From the NCBI GenBank assembly GCA_965240325.2, contig OZ251227.1, positions 2,480,001 to 2,544,000 of the forward strand: a DNA stretch of 64,000 nt, in the 5' to 3' direction. The translations under genes and the position numbers were made by a program. The notes below the pieces were generated by a model. It saw nothing but the letters and a program-made list of their open reading frames with translations. It searched no databases and was not told the DNA's origin. The DNA comes from Rebecca billardiae RCC1528. Taxonomy: Eukaryota > Haptophyta. Positions 10,001 to 18,750 of this stretch are shown here, piece after piece (position 1 is the stretch's first letter; the number at the start of each line of letters is the position of its first letter).

Positions 10001-13000
10001 CCGCAGCCTCGGGCAGTACGACCGCGCCATCGAGCACCATGCGCAGGCGCTGGCCATCAGCCGCGAGATCGGCGACAGGCGGGGCGAGGGCGCTCGCCTG
10101 GGCAATCTGGGCGGCGCGTACCACATCCTCGGGCAGTACGACCGCGCCATCGAGCACCTGATCCAGGGCCTGGCCATCAGCCGTGAGATCGGCGACAGGG
10201 AGGACGAGGGCACTCGCCTGTGCGACCTGGGCATCGCGTACGACAGCCTCGGGCAGTACGACCGCGCCACCGAGCATCACACGCAGGCGCTGGCCATCAG
10301 CCGCGAGATCGGCGACAGGCGGGGCGAGGGCACTGATCTGGGCAACCTGGGCAGAGCGTACCACAGCCTCGGGCAGTACGACCGCGCCATCGAGCACCAT
10401 GCGCAGGCGCTGGCCATCAGCCGCGAGATCGGCGACAGGCAGGGCGAGGGCACTTGCCTGGGCCACCTGGGCAGCGCGTACAGCAGCCTCGGGCAGTACG
10501 ACCGCGCCACCGAGCACCACACGCAGGCGCTGGCCATCAGCCGCGAGATCGGTGACAGGCAGGGCCAGGGCACTGGCCTGGGCCACCTGGGCGTCGCGTA
10601 CAGCAGCCTCTGGCAGTACGACCGCGCCATCGAGCACCACACGCAGGCGCTGGCCATCAGCCGCGAGATCGGCAACAGGCGGGGCGAGGGCGCTCGCCTG
10701 GGCAACCTGGGCGTCGCGTACGAGAGCCTCGGGCAGTACGACCGCGCCATCGAGTACCACACGCAGGCGCTGGCCATCAGCCGCGAGATCGGCGACAGGC
10801 GGGGAGAGGGCACTGGTCTGAACAGCCTGGGCGTCGCGTACCGCGACCTCGGGCAGTACGACCGCGCCATCGAGCACCTGACGCAGGCGCTGGCCATCAG
10901 CCGCGAGATCGGCGACAGGCAGGGAGAGGGCACTTGCCTGAGCCACCTGGGCGGCGCGTACCGCAGCCTCTGGCAGTACGACCGCGCCACCGAGCACCAC
11001 ACGCAGGCGCTGGCCATCAGCCGCGAGATCGGCGACAGGCAGGGCCAGGGCGCTAGCCTGGGCAACCTGGGCGTCGCGTACTGCAGCCTCGGGCAGTACG
11101 ACCGCGCCATCGAGCACTACACGCAGTCGCTGGCCATCAGCCGCGAGATCGGCGACAGGCAGGGCCAGGGCGCTTGGCTGGGCAACCTGGGCAGTGCGTA
11201 CGACAGCGTCGGGCAGTACGACCGCGCCATCGAGCACCACACGCAGGCGCTGGCCATTTGCCGCGAGATCGGCGACAGGCTGGGCGAGGGCGCTCGCCTG
11301 GGCCGCCTGGGCATCGCGTATGCAGGCCTCGAGCAGTACCAGCGCGCAGCGGAGCACTTTACAGCTGCCTTGGCTGTGCACGACACGCTGTGGATCGACC
11401 TCAGCTCTGATGGGGCGCGCGTGTCTTTTGGCGACACTGATCTGCCAGTCGGCGCCTCCGCAGGCCTGCAACGGATGCTCGTGCGTTCAGGGCGGCAGGC
11501 AGAGGCGCTCGAAGCGGCCGAGCGCGGCCGCGCTCGCTCGCTGGCGCTCCTGCTGGCGCGGCAGCACTGCGCGCGGGACCCGCGCCGCGCCGCCGCTCCG
11601 GACGCCTCGACTGCCTCGCGCGCCCTGCCGCCAGCGCTCTCGTGGCAGCAGATGCGCGCGTATGCGCTGCGCCACCGAGCCTGCCTTGTGCTCTTCTCGC
11701 AGCCGACGAGCAGCGACCGCGTGTACGCGTGGGTGCTCCGACCAGACGACAGCTCGCCGCCGCTTTTCCACGAGCTCTCGCTGGGCGAGCAGTCGGTGCT
11801 CACGCTCGTGAAGGAGACGCGTGGCGCCATCCGCCGGTGCCGCAAATACGCTTCTGACGCCTACAGCCGCATCGACGGCAGCGCAGCAGGCGTGGCCGCG
11901 GCCACGCGTGTCCGCGCCTCAGTGCGGGTTGGGGCGCAGGAGAGGGGCAAGCGCCGGCGCAGCGATGAGGAGTTGGCCGAGGCGGAGGCGGCTGCACAGC
12001 AGCAGCTGCGGCGGTGTCACGAGCTCCTGCTGCAGCCGCTGGCGCAATCGCTCACCGGGTGCGACAGGCTCATCCTGCTGCCCGACGGCGAGCTGCACGC
12101 GCTGCCGTTCGCCGCGCTGCTCGACGCCGATGGCAAGCACCTGGTCGAGCGCTATGACATGAGCGTGGCGCCGTCGGTCGGCACGCTGATTCAGCTCGAC
12201 GAGCAGCGCTCCGCCGGCCGCGTGTCCACCTCGGCCGCGGGCGTGGCCCAGCGCGCGCTGGTCGCGGGCATCGACGAGTACAGCGCGCACGCGCTGCCGT
12301 GGCGGCTGCGGAGCGACGACCTGGAACAGGCGCAGGAGGCCGTGCGCACGAAGGCCAGGTGGTGCGTCTGGGTCGAGGCGCAGGCCGTGGACGGCGGCTC
12401 CCGCGTGCACGTGCGCGAGCTCGAGCGCAGTGCGCGGAGGCAGCTCGCAGAGCAGCTCCAGGTGGGCGACGTGGTGGGCGAAGCGCTGGACGACCTCTGC
12501 GAAGCCGAGCTGGAGGCATTGCAAGTGGCGGTATATCTGGGGAACTCGAGCGCGGGGAAGGCGCGCCGGCTGGAGGTGACGAGCCTGACTGGCGCGCAGG
12601 TGACGAAGCGCGCGCTGCTGCGCGAGCTCAGGCACGCAAACCTCGTGCACCTCGCGCTGCATGGCTCGCCGACGGGCCTGCATCTGGCGGGCTCGAGCGC
12701 TGAGGAGGCGACGCTGGACATGGCGGATGTCGAGCCACTCGACCTGCGCCACGTGCGGCTTATGCTGCTGAGCGCGTGCGACACGTTCCGCGGCGAGCTG
12801 AGCTCGGAGGGCCTGATCGGCATCGCGCGCGCCTTCCTCTCCGCGGGCTGCGGCACGCTGCTCGCCTCGCTGTGGCCCGTGGACGACACGCAGACGCGCG
12901 AGCTGATGCAGGAGCTGTACCCACGCCTGGCTGCGGGCTTGGATCCTCAGCCAGAGGCGGGGGGCGATGGGCGCGTGGATGTGGCAGGCGTGCTGTGCGC

Positions 13001-13103
13001 CACGATGCGCGAGCTCGTGCACAGGAAGCGCGAGGATGGCTCGCGCGCCTTCCTCTTGCACCAGTGGGCGCCTTTCGTCGTCTTCGGCGCTCCTTCCATC
13101 TGA
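7017..13103 (+). CDS. TPR-CHAT protein: about 36 TPR repeats plus a caspase-like CHAT protease domain
   Basis: The first in-frame ATG is 7017 (the frame is open further 5' but without ATG), giving 2028 residues and no intron. Residues about 25-1445 are 40-residue TPR units of the form LGNLGSAYDSLGQYDRAIEH + HTQALAISREIGDRQGEG. The C-terminal 500 or so residues form a CHAT domain (caspase HetF associated with TPRs), a clan CD cysteine peptidase fold related to caspases and separase. The predicted dyad is His1882 in HLALHGSPTG and Cys1921 in MLLSACDTFRGE, followed by the typical GLIGIARAFLSAGCGTLLAS and LWPVDDTQT. In known TPR-CHAT proteins the TPR superhelix senses a partner and gates the protease. 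Substrate and partner here are unknown. No signal peptide is seen, so it is probably cytosolic. Confidence 0.88.
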   Translation: MADVIDLLTSELRASREGGDRRRELRCVCDLGSAYDSLGQYDRAIEHHTQALAMSREIGDRQGEGSCLGNLGSAYDSLEQYDRAIEHYTQALAISREIGDREGEGTCLGNLGSAYDSLEQYDHAIEHHTQALAMSREIGDRQGEGSCLGNLGSAYDSLEQYDRAIEHYTQALAISREIGDREGEGTCLGNLGSAYDSLEQYDHAIEHHTQALAMSREIGDRQGEGTCLGNLGSAYDSLGQYDRAIEHYTQALAISREIGDRQGEGTCLGNLGSAYDSLEQYDRAIEHYTQALAISREIGDREGEGTCLGNLGSAYDSLEQYDRAIEHHTQALAMSREIGDRQGEGTCLGNLGSAYDSLEQYDRAIEHYTQALAISREIGDRQGEGTCLGNLGSAYDSLEQYDRAIEHYTQALAISREIGDRQGEGTCLGSLGSAYHSLGQYDRAVEHHTQALAIRREIGEMQGEGADLGNLGRAYHSLGQYDRAIEHHTQALATFREIFYRQGEGACLGNLGSSYDSLGQYDRAIEHYTQALAISREIGDRRGDGACLGNLGSAYHSLGQYDRAVEHHTQALAIRREIGEMQGEGADLGNLGRAYHSLGQYDRAIEHHTQALATFREIFYRQGEGACLGNLGSSYDSLGQYDRAIEHHTQALAISREIGDRRGEGTDLGNLGTAYRSLGQYDRAIEHYTQALAISREIGDRRGEGTDLNSLGVAYRDLGQYDRAIEHLTQALAISREIGDRQGEGTCLSHLGVAYDSLEQYDRAIEHHTQALAISRQIGNRQGQGACLGNLGVAYRSLGQYDRAIEHLTQALAISREIGDREGEGACLGHLGSAYHRLGQYDRAIEHYTQALAISREIGDRRGEGADLGSLGIAYRSLGQYDRAIEHHTQALAISSEIGDRRGEGTCLGNLGGAYHILGQYDRAIEHLIQGLAISREIGDRQGEGTRLCDLGIAYDSLGQYDRATEHHTQALAISREIGDRRGEGTDLGNLGRAYRSLGQYDRAIEHHAQALAISREIGDRRGEGARLGNLGGAYHILGQYDRAIEHLIQGLAISREIGDREDEGTRLCDLGIAYDSLGQYDRATEHHTQALAISREIGDRRGEGTDLGNLGRAYHSLGQYDRAIEHHAQALAISREIGDRQGEGTCLGHLGSAYSSLGQYDRATEHHTQALAISREIGDRQGQGTGLGHLGVAYSSLWQYDRAIEHHTQALAISREIGNRRGEGARLGNLGVAYESLGQYDRAIEYHTQALAISREIGDRRGEGTGLNSLGVAYRDLGQYDRAIEHLTQALAISREIGDRQGEGTCLSHLGGAYRSLWQYDRATEHHTQALAISREIGDRQGQGASLGNLGVAYCSLGQYDRAIEHYTQSLAISREIGDRQGQGAWLGNLGSAYDSVGQYDRAIEHHTQALAICREIGDRLGEGARLGRLGIAYAGLEQYQRAAEHFTAALAVHDTLWIDLSSDGARVSFGDTDLPVGASAGLQRMLVRSGRQAEALEAAERGRARSLALLLARQHCARDPRRAAAPDASTASRALPPALSWQQMRAYALRHRACLVLFSQPTSSDRVYAWVLRPDDSSPPLFHELSLGEQSVLTLVKETRGAIRRCRKYASDAYSRIDGSAAGVAAATRVRASVRVGAQERGKRRRSDEELAEAEAAAQQQLRRCHELLLQPLAQSLTGCDRLILLPDGELHALPFAALLDADGKHLVERYDMSVAPSVGTLIQLDEQRSAGRVSTSAAGVAQRALVAGIDEYSAHALPWRLRSDDLEQAQEAVRTKARWCVWVEAQAVDGGSRVHVRELERSARRQLAEQLQVGDVVGEALDDLCEAELEALQVAVYLGNSSAGKARRLEVTSLTGAQVTKRALLRELRHANLVHLALHGSPTGLHLAGSSAEEATLDMADVEPLDLRHVRLMLLSACDTFRGELSSEGLIGIARAFLSAGCGTLLASLWPVDDTQTRELMQELYPRLAAGLDPQPEAGGDGRVDVAGVLCATMRELVHRKREDGSRAFLLHQWAPFVVFGAPSI
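7081..11340 (+). repeat. 120-bp tandem repeat array encoding the TPRs
   Basis: About 35 consecutive units of exactly 120 bp followed by one degenerate unit. Units from 7161 to 8300 are almost identical and alternate in a 240-bp super-period (ACCACGCTATCGAGCACCAC against ACCGCGCCATCGAGCACTAC), while units further 3' are more diverged and contain duplicated multi-unit blocks. No unit carries a length change, so the frame is kept throughout. The array reads open on both strands only because of its composition. Confidence 0.9.
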
Positions 13104-13987
13104 CGCGCGAGGCGCGCAGCTGCTACTGCTGCTGTTTCGCGCGGCTAAATGTGCGCGCAGCAGGCTTCAGCAGAGGCGTGCGGCGGTGGCGGCGATGGTG
13201 ACTCTGACAGGACCGTTGCCACGCGGCCTGTTCTGCAGTTCTGACTGTCGTCTGCCAGTAGCTTAGTAGTCAGTCCGAGGTCATACGTTCATCAGCACTG
13301 ATAGCTGCTGTACAGCATATATACACATTATGAGCGCGCAGCCATCACTATATCCGAGTCTCGTCCGATTCATCTGCAATCTGCGTTATACCAAGGCTAC
13401 GCGGCGCGACGACTGATGACGACGAGTGAGTCACAACGAGAACGACTCCGGCCGCGACGACGGCCGCGGCCGGCGCGGCGGCTGGGCGGGCCCGCGCCCG
13501 CGGCAGGGCCGGGGTGGCGGGCGCTGATGCGGCGGCCCGCGATGCGGCCTGCGGGCCGCCCGCCCGCCGCCCGGCGGGCCGGGTCTGCTACGGATGGCCT
13601 CCCCTCCCGGCGCGGCCGCGGTGCGGCGGCGATGTGACTACTTCGTCAGCAGACTTGTGAACCGGCGGGCCCGCGTCCCGCGGACTCATCAGGCGGCGGA
13701 GCGCTTATGACGACAATGGCCCCCATCCACAGAAATTGTCCGTCAGCCATCATCTGCCGTGGTCCGATGGCTCTCAGTGTCAGTCTCTGCGACCGCCAAG
13801 GGCGAGGCGTGCCAGCAAGCCGTGACGGCAGGACGACGGCTCGGAGGGGGTTGGCGGTGGGGGGTCATCGTCACAGACGCGCTCGCCCGCAGCGGATCCG
13901 TCTTCCACGAGCAGTGCCGGGCTGCTCGCGCGAGCAGCGCTGGGGCTGCAGCCGCCGTAGCTGTTCGGGCGCCAGATGCCAACAGCC
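13104..13987. other. Convergent intergenic region
   Basis: It lies between the 3' ends of the TPR-CHAT gene (plus) and the TMEM222-like gene (minus). No gene is visible. There is a strongly GC-rich stretch at about 13440-13630 and a lower-GC stretch at about 13260-13400. Open frames here are compositional shadows. Confidence 0.5.
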
Positions 13988-14716
13988 CTACGCGCTGTCG
14001 GCGATCGACGGCTGCAGCCGCTTCCATCGGCCGTGCATGCCGCTGTGCGCGCAGGCGGTGGCGAGGATGAACCAGCCGACGAACGCGGCATTGATGTAGC
14101 ACGCCACGCGGAAGACGTAGAACACCGTCTGCCACCCGCCGATCGCGCCCGCGATCGCGTACGCCGCGACCGTCGGTCCAAACGTCTGCAGCACGCCCCA
14201 CGCCGTGGTGAACCGGCCAGTCAGGAAGAAGGCGGCGCACAGGGTGACGACGTTCCAGCGGCGATAGAGCGGGGCGCGCTGGTCGCCCTGCCCGTACTGA
14301 AGGTCGTTCAAAAAGTGCGCGAGCAGGCTGTGGCAGTTCCACAGGATGAAGTTGTACGCGGGGCCGCGCGCGCTGTTGAAGATCTCGACGGCCGCATGCA
14401 GCTTCTCGTCCCACTCCTCCGCGCTGACGGGGTCGAACTGGATGTAGCGCACGGGCCAGCCGAAGGCCATGTGGTCGCGGTTGATGATGCCGACCCAATC
14501 AAACACCACGCCCTCCGATGAGCACACGCCAACGTGCCCGATGTACGGGCAGAGCGCGGTGATCGGCGGGATCGGCGTCCACACGATGCACGCGGGGTAG
14601 CGGTGCCGCGCATGCGAGACTCGCGGCATCCGAAGGCGTGAGCCGTCTCCGCCGACACCCGTCGACGCAGGCGAGTCCGTGCTTGGCGCGAGCGGCGCCG
14701 GCGACCAGGTGTCCAT
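13988..14716 (-). CDS. TMEM222/RTE1 family (DUF778) membrane protein
   Basis: The first ATG on the minus strand is 14716, giving 242 residues; an earlier open stretch begins with TTG and is treated as 5' UTR. Family hallmarks appear in order: CIVWTPIPPITALCPYIGH with VGVCSSEGVVFDWVG, then MAFGWPVRYIQFDP, then ILWNCHSLLAHFLN (the conserved NCHS motif), then WNVVTLCAAFFLTGRF. The C-terminal third has further hydrophobic segments (AYAIAGAIGGWQTVFYVFRV and an INAAFVGWFILATAC stretch). In plants RTE1 acts at the Golgi/ER on the ethylene receptor ETR1; animal TMEM222 is poorly characterised. A conserved Golgi/ER membrane role is inferred. It is head-to-head with the signal peptidase gene. Thirteen G (C on its sense strand) lie just 5' of the start at 14725-14737. 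Confidence 0.85.
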   Translation of the reverse strand: MDTWSPAPLAPSTDSPASTGVGGDGSRLRMPRVSHARHRYPACIVWTPIPPITALCPYIGHVGVCSSEGVVFDWVGIINRDHMAFGWPVRYIQFDPVSAEEWDEKLHAAVEIFNSARGPAYNFILWNCHSLLAHFLNDLQYGQGDQRAPLYRRWNVVTLCAAFFLTGRFTTAWGVLQTFGPTVAAYAIAGAIGGWQTVFYVFRVACYINAAFVGWFILATACAHSGMHGRWKRLQPSIADSA

Positions 14717-14924
14717 GCGTGGCCGGGGGGGGGGGGGCGCCGACGGGCGAGCCGTGGTGTCTTGCGATGTGACAATGGCGGCCAAAGTTTCGTCCGGGAC
14801 TCAGACGATAGTATTTCCGCCATCATTGTCATCAAGCCGGCACTCGCGCAACCTCGAGCGCGACTTGGGCTGCCACGATCGCGCGCGAGCTGCCGTCGGA
14901 GGCGGCTAGCGGGCGGGCGTGGGC
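14717..14924. promoter_or_regulatory. Divergent promoter, TMEM222-like and signal peptidase genes
   Basis: 208 bp separate the two start codons (14716 minus, 14925 plus). Besides the G13 run there is ATGGCGGCCAAAG at 14774 and a CCGCCATCATTG at 14818. No TATA box is seen. Confidence 0.4.
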
Positions 14925-15698
14925 ATGATCCTGGGCCGGCGGACACTTGCGTGGATCCGGCTCATCCGCCGGCAGGTGGTCGCCGGGCTTGGCGAAGCCC
15001 CGCACCACCACCACGACGGCTCAGCGCTCGACGACTTTGTTGGCCGGCTGTGGTCGTACGCCAAGTTTGGGGGCATGCTCGTGTGCTGCCAGACGTACCT
15101 GCTGGACATCACGATGTGCATCGGCCCATCGATGATTCCGACGTTCAACGCGGTGGGCGACATCGTGCTCTGCGACAAGCTCAGCCCGCGGCTCCGGCTG
15201 CTCAAGCGGGGTGACGTGGTGGTGTGCAAATCGCCCACCAACAGCGGGCAGACGGTCTGCAAGCGGATAATCGGGATGCCGGGCGACGCGCTGGACGGGA
15301 AGCACAGGCAGCACTCGTGGCTCGACCAGCGCGTCGTCCCGGCGGGGCATGTCTGGCTCGAAGGCGACAACCGGCTCAACTCGATGGACTCGCGGAACTA
15401 CGGGCCGATTCCGTTCGCGCTCGTGCAGAGCCGCGTCCTGCTCAAACTGTGGCCGCTGCATCAGGCGGGCCTGGTGACCGCGCGGAGCGAGGGGCCACGG
15501 ATGCTGCGCTACAGCGACAGCGTCCGCGCCCCCTTCAAGGCGCTGGCGGGCTTCGTCACGCCGCGGCCAACACCCCGCACAGACCGAACCACCTCGAGGG
15601 TAACGGCGAGCATGCAGCGGCACACGGACGCGGATGACCCGTCGCCTCCGGGCGGCGCGTCGCCAGAAGGCGGCGCCGCCGGGCAGCGCGGGTTATAG
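14925..15698 (+). CDS. Type I signal peptidase of the IMP1 (mitochondrial inner membrane peptidase) type
   Basis: ATG at 14925, 257 residues, no intron. This is a Ser-Lys peptidase of family S26: box B has the nucleophile in CIGPSMIPTF (Ser69), box C/D follows as GDIVLCDKL and LLKRGDVVVCKSP, and the general base is Lys113 in VCKRIIGMPGD. Box E is LEGDNRLNSMDSRNYGPIP. One hydrophobic stretch (MLVCCQTYLLDITMCIG) precedes the active site as in IMP1/IMMP1L. IMP1 removes bipartite presequences of proteins sorted to the intermembrane space. The C-terminal 60 residues are a family-untypical, low-complexity extension (Thr/Arg/Pro/Gly-rich), and the N-terminus carries a HHHHD stretch. A plastid or ER role cannot be excluded from sequence alone. 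Confidence 0.82.
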   Translation: MILGRRTLAWIRLIRRQVVAGLGEAPHHHHDGSALDDFVGRLWSYAKFGGMLVCCQTYLLDITMCIGPSMIPTFNAVGDIVLCDKLSPRLRLLKRGDVVVCKSPTNSGQTVCKRIIGMPGDALDGKHRQHSWLDQRVVPAGHVWLEGDNRLNSMDSRNYGPIPFALVQSRVLLKLWPLHQAGLVTARSEGPRMLRYSDSVRAPFKALAGFVTPRPTPRTDRTTSRVTASMQRHTDADDPSPPGGASPEGGAAGQRGL

Positions 15699-16324
15699 CG
15701 CGGTGGCTACGTGCTCCGCCCCGTGCAGTTCAAAGCTCGACATTCGTTCCGCAGCTGAACCCGGCCAGGTGTCCGCTTGTGGGCGGGCCGCCCGTTGGCT
15801 GCAGCTCAGCCATCGGAACTTGCCCGGCTACATTGGCGACTCCTCACTCCTCAATGCTGTCGTCTCTCCTGGCGGACAACGTGAACGGCCAACGCGGCGA
15901 CGGGCCCTCGGTAACACAGACTACTCCTACTGTACGACACGCCGACGTATCGGACAGCACTGGCTACGCTACAGTTCGACTAGCAGCTAACTCACGGTAC
16001 GTTGATACGGCTAGCGGCCCCGTAGCTGAGCGAGACGCGAACTCGTGCGATGGCGCAGCCGAGCGGGCGCGGCCGAGCCCCCGCCTGACGGTCTGCGGCT
16101 GACGAGTGACTCGTCAGCCGAGTGACGACAATAATATGCTATATATATCCCCTACTTAGCGCAGGTTATTGATGCGCTTCTATCCGAAGTTAATAATAAG
16201 CAGCAGATATGGGTAGTGCGCGGCCCCCGGCCCCGCGCCCGCCCAGTCGCGGGTACCCGCGCGCTGCAGGCGTCGACCATAGCTGGCAGCCGGCAGCTGC
16301 CAGTAGCCTACTGATCCGCGTCGA
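15699..16324. other. Convergent intergenic region with a perfect palindrome
   Basis: No gene is visible between the 3' ends of the signal peptidase gene and the minus-strand 650-residue gene. It contains a 25-bp perfect inverted repeat (16096-16120) and an AT-rich stretch at 16130-16205. Confidence 0.5.
16096..16120. repeat. Perfect 25-bp palindrome
   Basis: Arms CGGCTGACGAGT and ACTCGTCAGCCG flank a single central G. It lies between two convergent genes, where it could act as a 3'-end hairpin or be an excision footprint; neither is shown by the sequence. Confidence 0.75.
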
Positions 16325-18277
16325 TCAGCCGCCGGCACATCCATGGTGGCATAGCACAGGCGAGGACGATGCCGCCGTCGACGCGGCACGGTCGCAGCGA
16401 AGCTGACCGCCCGCGCGCGCACTCGCGCCGGCGCGCAGCAGCTCAGCCAAGCGCTCGAGCGCTGCTGCTGATCTGTCTGTACGCGACGCGTGCACCGCAA
16501 AGGCAATGTCGTCGAGCCTGCGCTCGGCTGTGGTCACATTCATGCGCTCTGGCTTCAGCGCGGCGGTGGCGTTGCCCAGCTCTCCAAGCGCGCGGCACGC
16601 CGCCAGCTCGTGCGCCCGCACCTGCGCCCAGTGCACCTTCTGCCACCTGCCGGCGTTTTCGCGGCTGAAGGGCGAGCGCACGTGGGCGACGCGTGCCGCG
16701 AGGGGCAGGACGAGCGTGGCGGGCGCGCGCCAGCGCTGCTGCAGCTCGGCGACGTCCGTCGCGAGCTGCCACTGCTCCGACGGGGGCTGCGCGCACAAAG
16801 CCATCGGCTGCGCCCGCGCCGGCTCGAGGACGAGGAAGAGCCGGCCTGCGTCTGCGCACGCCGTCGCGTCCAGCGCGCCCGACCAGTCGCTCACGTTGAG
16901 CTCCCGCGCGAACAAGTGGGGCGTGCGCGCCAGGACGAGCTCGGCGGCAGCGGGGAGCACCGCGGCCTCGTATCCGAGGGCTCGGAGTGCCGGCAGCACC
17001 AGCGGCAGCGCCTCCATCAGCGTCCCGAACGCGAGCTGGTCCGCCCTCGCCGCGCGGCCGCCCTGGGTGCCGCCGCTGCGCACGCGTTCCGGCGGGCGCG
17101 TGAGCACGGCTGGCGGCACGAACTTGTCGGCGAAGCCGTTCCAAAAGTCGGGGGCGATGCCGAAGCCGTTGCGCATCGCGAGCGCGCTCGTCAGCGCCGA
17201 TGCGGGCGAGCGCCGCGCCGCGAGCGCGCGCATCGAGTACAGCTGCAGCGCCTCGACGTCGATGCCGCCCGCCTCATACACGCCCGCACCAAAGAGCGCC
17301 GGCGCGTGCCGCGTGTCAAACAGCAGGTGGAGCTCGTTGGCGCGCACGATGGCGGCGCCGTGCACACGGCACTCGGCGCAGGCGAGCGCGCGCGGCGAGT
17401 ACATGCACTCGACCCCGTGCGCGCGCAGCCGCCCCACGAATCCACCCAGCATCGACGCGTTGTACAGCAGGGCGTGGTCCTCTGCAAAAGTGGACACGTC
17501 CGACACCCACGGGGCGGACGAGGGGAGCCCGGCCGGGCGGGTGCCGCGCTTGATGGGCCGGTTGGAGCGGGGCGGGACCTCGACGCCGTGGGTCTCGGCG
17601 CCTTCGAGGGTCTTCCGGTTCGACGGGAGCATGCTGTTCACGATGTACGTGTTCACGGCGAGCAGCGGCGCGTGACTCGCCGCCTTCAGACCGCCGCCTG
17701 TCTGCGAGCACCTGTTCCGATCCGCGTGCGAGCCGGTTTGTGACGCGCGGTGCGCGGTGTCGGCGAGCAGGGTGTGCAGCATGCGCTCGATAATGGTCTG
17801 CATCGGCAAGTGCCACGCATGCCAGACGGGGAGCGGGTGCAAGTCGCAGTCCATCGACGCGAGCGCGGGCACGTCAGGCCACAGCCGCAGCGCGATTGCC
17901 TGTGCGAGAACGTTACCCGAGATCCGATCGAGCTCCACGAGCGTCGCGCCGCGCGTGGGCGCGGAGGAAAGCACCTCGCGCGCGTGCAGGACGCGCGCGA
18001 GCTCGTGCCCGAACACGTACGCGGTCTCCCAGCGCGGGTCCAGGAACCGGCCGAGCGAGTGGCAGCCGAGCACCAGCTCTCTGTGCTGCACAACAACTGC
18101 GAGTGGCAGCGGCGCCGGCAGCCGGCTCGGCTCGGCCGCCGCGTGATGGGTGAGCCCGACAACGCCCAGGTCGGCCAGATCGGCCACGGCGCGCACGCCC
18201 AGTCCCTGCGCCGTCGAGATGACGCTCGCCATCGTCATCAGGCGCGCAGCATTGGCGCGCCTGGTGACGACAGCCAT
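16325..18277 (-). CDS. Protein of unknown function, 650 residues
   Basis: A continuous minus-strand frame from ATG 18277 to TGA 16327-16325 with high third-position GC and normal hydrophobic cores (for example AVVVQHRELVLGCHSLGRFL, ALLYNASMLGGFVGRL, FGIAPDFWNGFADKFVPP). Two His-rich stretches stand out (LHPLPVWHAWHLPMQ at about 145-160), and several NxS/T sites occur. No signal peptide or clear transmembrane helix is seen. I do not recognise the family; a glycosyltransferase-like or peptidase-like fold is possible, but no motif supports it. An intron within the Arg/Ser/Thr-rich stretch around residues 190-240 cannot be excluded. The other frames are shadows. Confidence 0.6.
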   Translation of the reverse strand: MAVVTRRANAARLMTMASVISTAQGLGVRAVADLADLGVVGLTHHAAAEPSRLPAPLPLAVVVQHRELVLGCHSLGRFLDPRWETAYVFGHELARVLHAREVLSSAPTRGATLVELDRISGNVLAQAIALRLWPDVPALASMDCDLHPLPVWHAWHLPMQTIIERMLHTLLADTAHRASQTGSHADRNRCSQTGGGLKAASHAPLLAVNTYIVNSMLPSNRKTLEGAETHGVEVPPRSNRPIKRGTRPAGLPSSAPWVSDVSTFAEDHALLYNASMLGGFVGRLRAHGVECMYSPRALACAECRVHGAAIVRANELHLLFDTRHAPALFGAGVYEAGGIDVEALQLYSMRALAARRSPASALTSALAMRNGFGIAPDFWNGFADKFVPPAVLTRPPERVRSGGTQGGRAARADQLAFGTLMEALPLVLPALRALGYEAAVLPAAAELVLARTPHLFARELNVSDWSGALDATACADAGRLFLVLEPARAQPMALCAQPPSEQWQLATDVAELQQRWRAPATLVLPLAARVAHVRSPFSRENAGRWQKVHWAQVRAHELAACRALGELGNATAALKPERMNVTTAERRLDDIAFAVHASRTDRSAAALERLAELLRAGASARAGGQLRCDRAASTAASSSPVLCHHGCAGG

Positions 18278-18750
18278 TGCAGCAACGGGACCGCCCGTTT
18301 TTCGACTCTATGGATACAATACAGTTTCAGGTCGCGGGCGGTTGACTACGTAAATTAGATGGGGGGACTTCCCGCGAGTAGAATGACACAGTATGGGGGT
18401 ACGTACCGGTCGAATAAATGTCGATAGATTCGAATGAGTCACAGCCTGCTCCGGGCTCCGGCACTTGGCGGCAGTGCCGTCACAGCGGCTCACTACCCGC
18501 AGCGTAGGCCTAGCTAGGGCTAGTAACCCGACGGTGTTGCGCCGTCTCTGTACCGTAGTTATACGCCCAGTACGCGTCGTTCCACCATCCCGTATTCCGT
18601 CTTTATTTAGTCCGCGACGCGCCGGCGCGTCCCATGGCTGATCAATTGATCATCCCGCCGGAGCCTCCAGAGCCTCGTCGGCACGCCACCGGCCGGTCCA
18701 TCACGGCTCGAAGCTCATGTCGCAGGTGAGCTGTAGCCTGTAGCCCGGCG
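18278..18750. other. Intergenic region
   Basis: No gene or repeat of note is visible. It lies upstream of the 650-residue gene and downstream of the TPR gene (both minus). Confidence 0.45.

Noticed and set aside
7081-11340. Regular repeat with constant spacing, at first sight like a CRISPR or satellite array
   Set aside because: The period is 120 bp without unique spacers, every unit keeps the reading frame, and each encodes a TPR.
6942-11471. A 1509-codon open frame antisense to the TPR array
   Set aside because: It arises from the 120-bp periodicity: a stop-free unit on the opposite strand stays stop-free in every copy. The peptide is a monotonous repeat and the sense strand encodes a clear TPR-CHAT protein.
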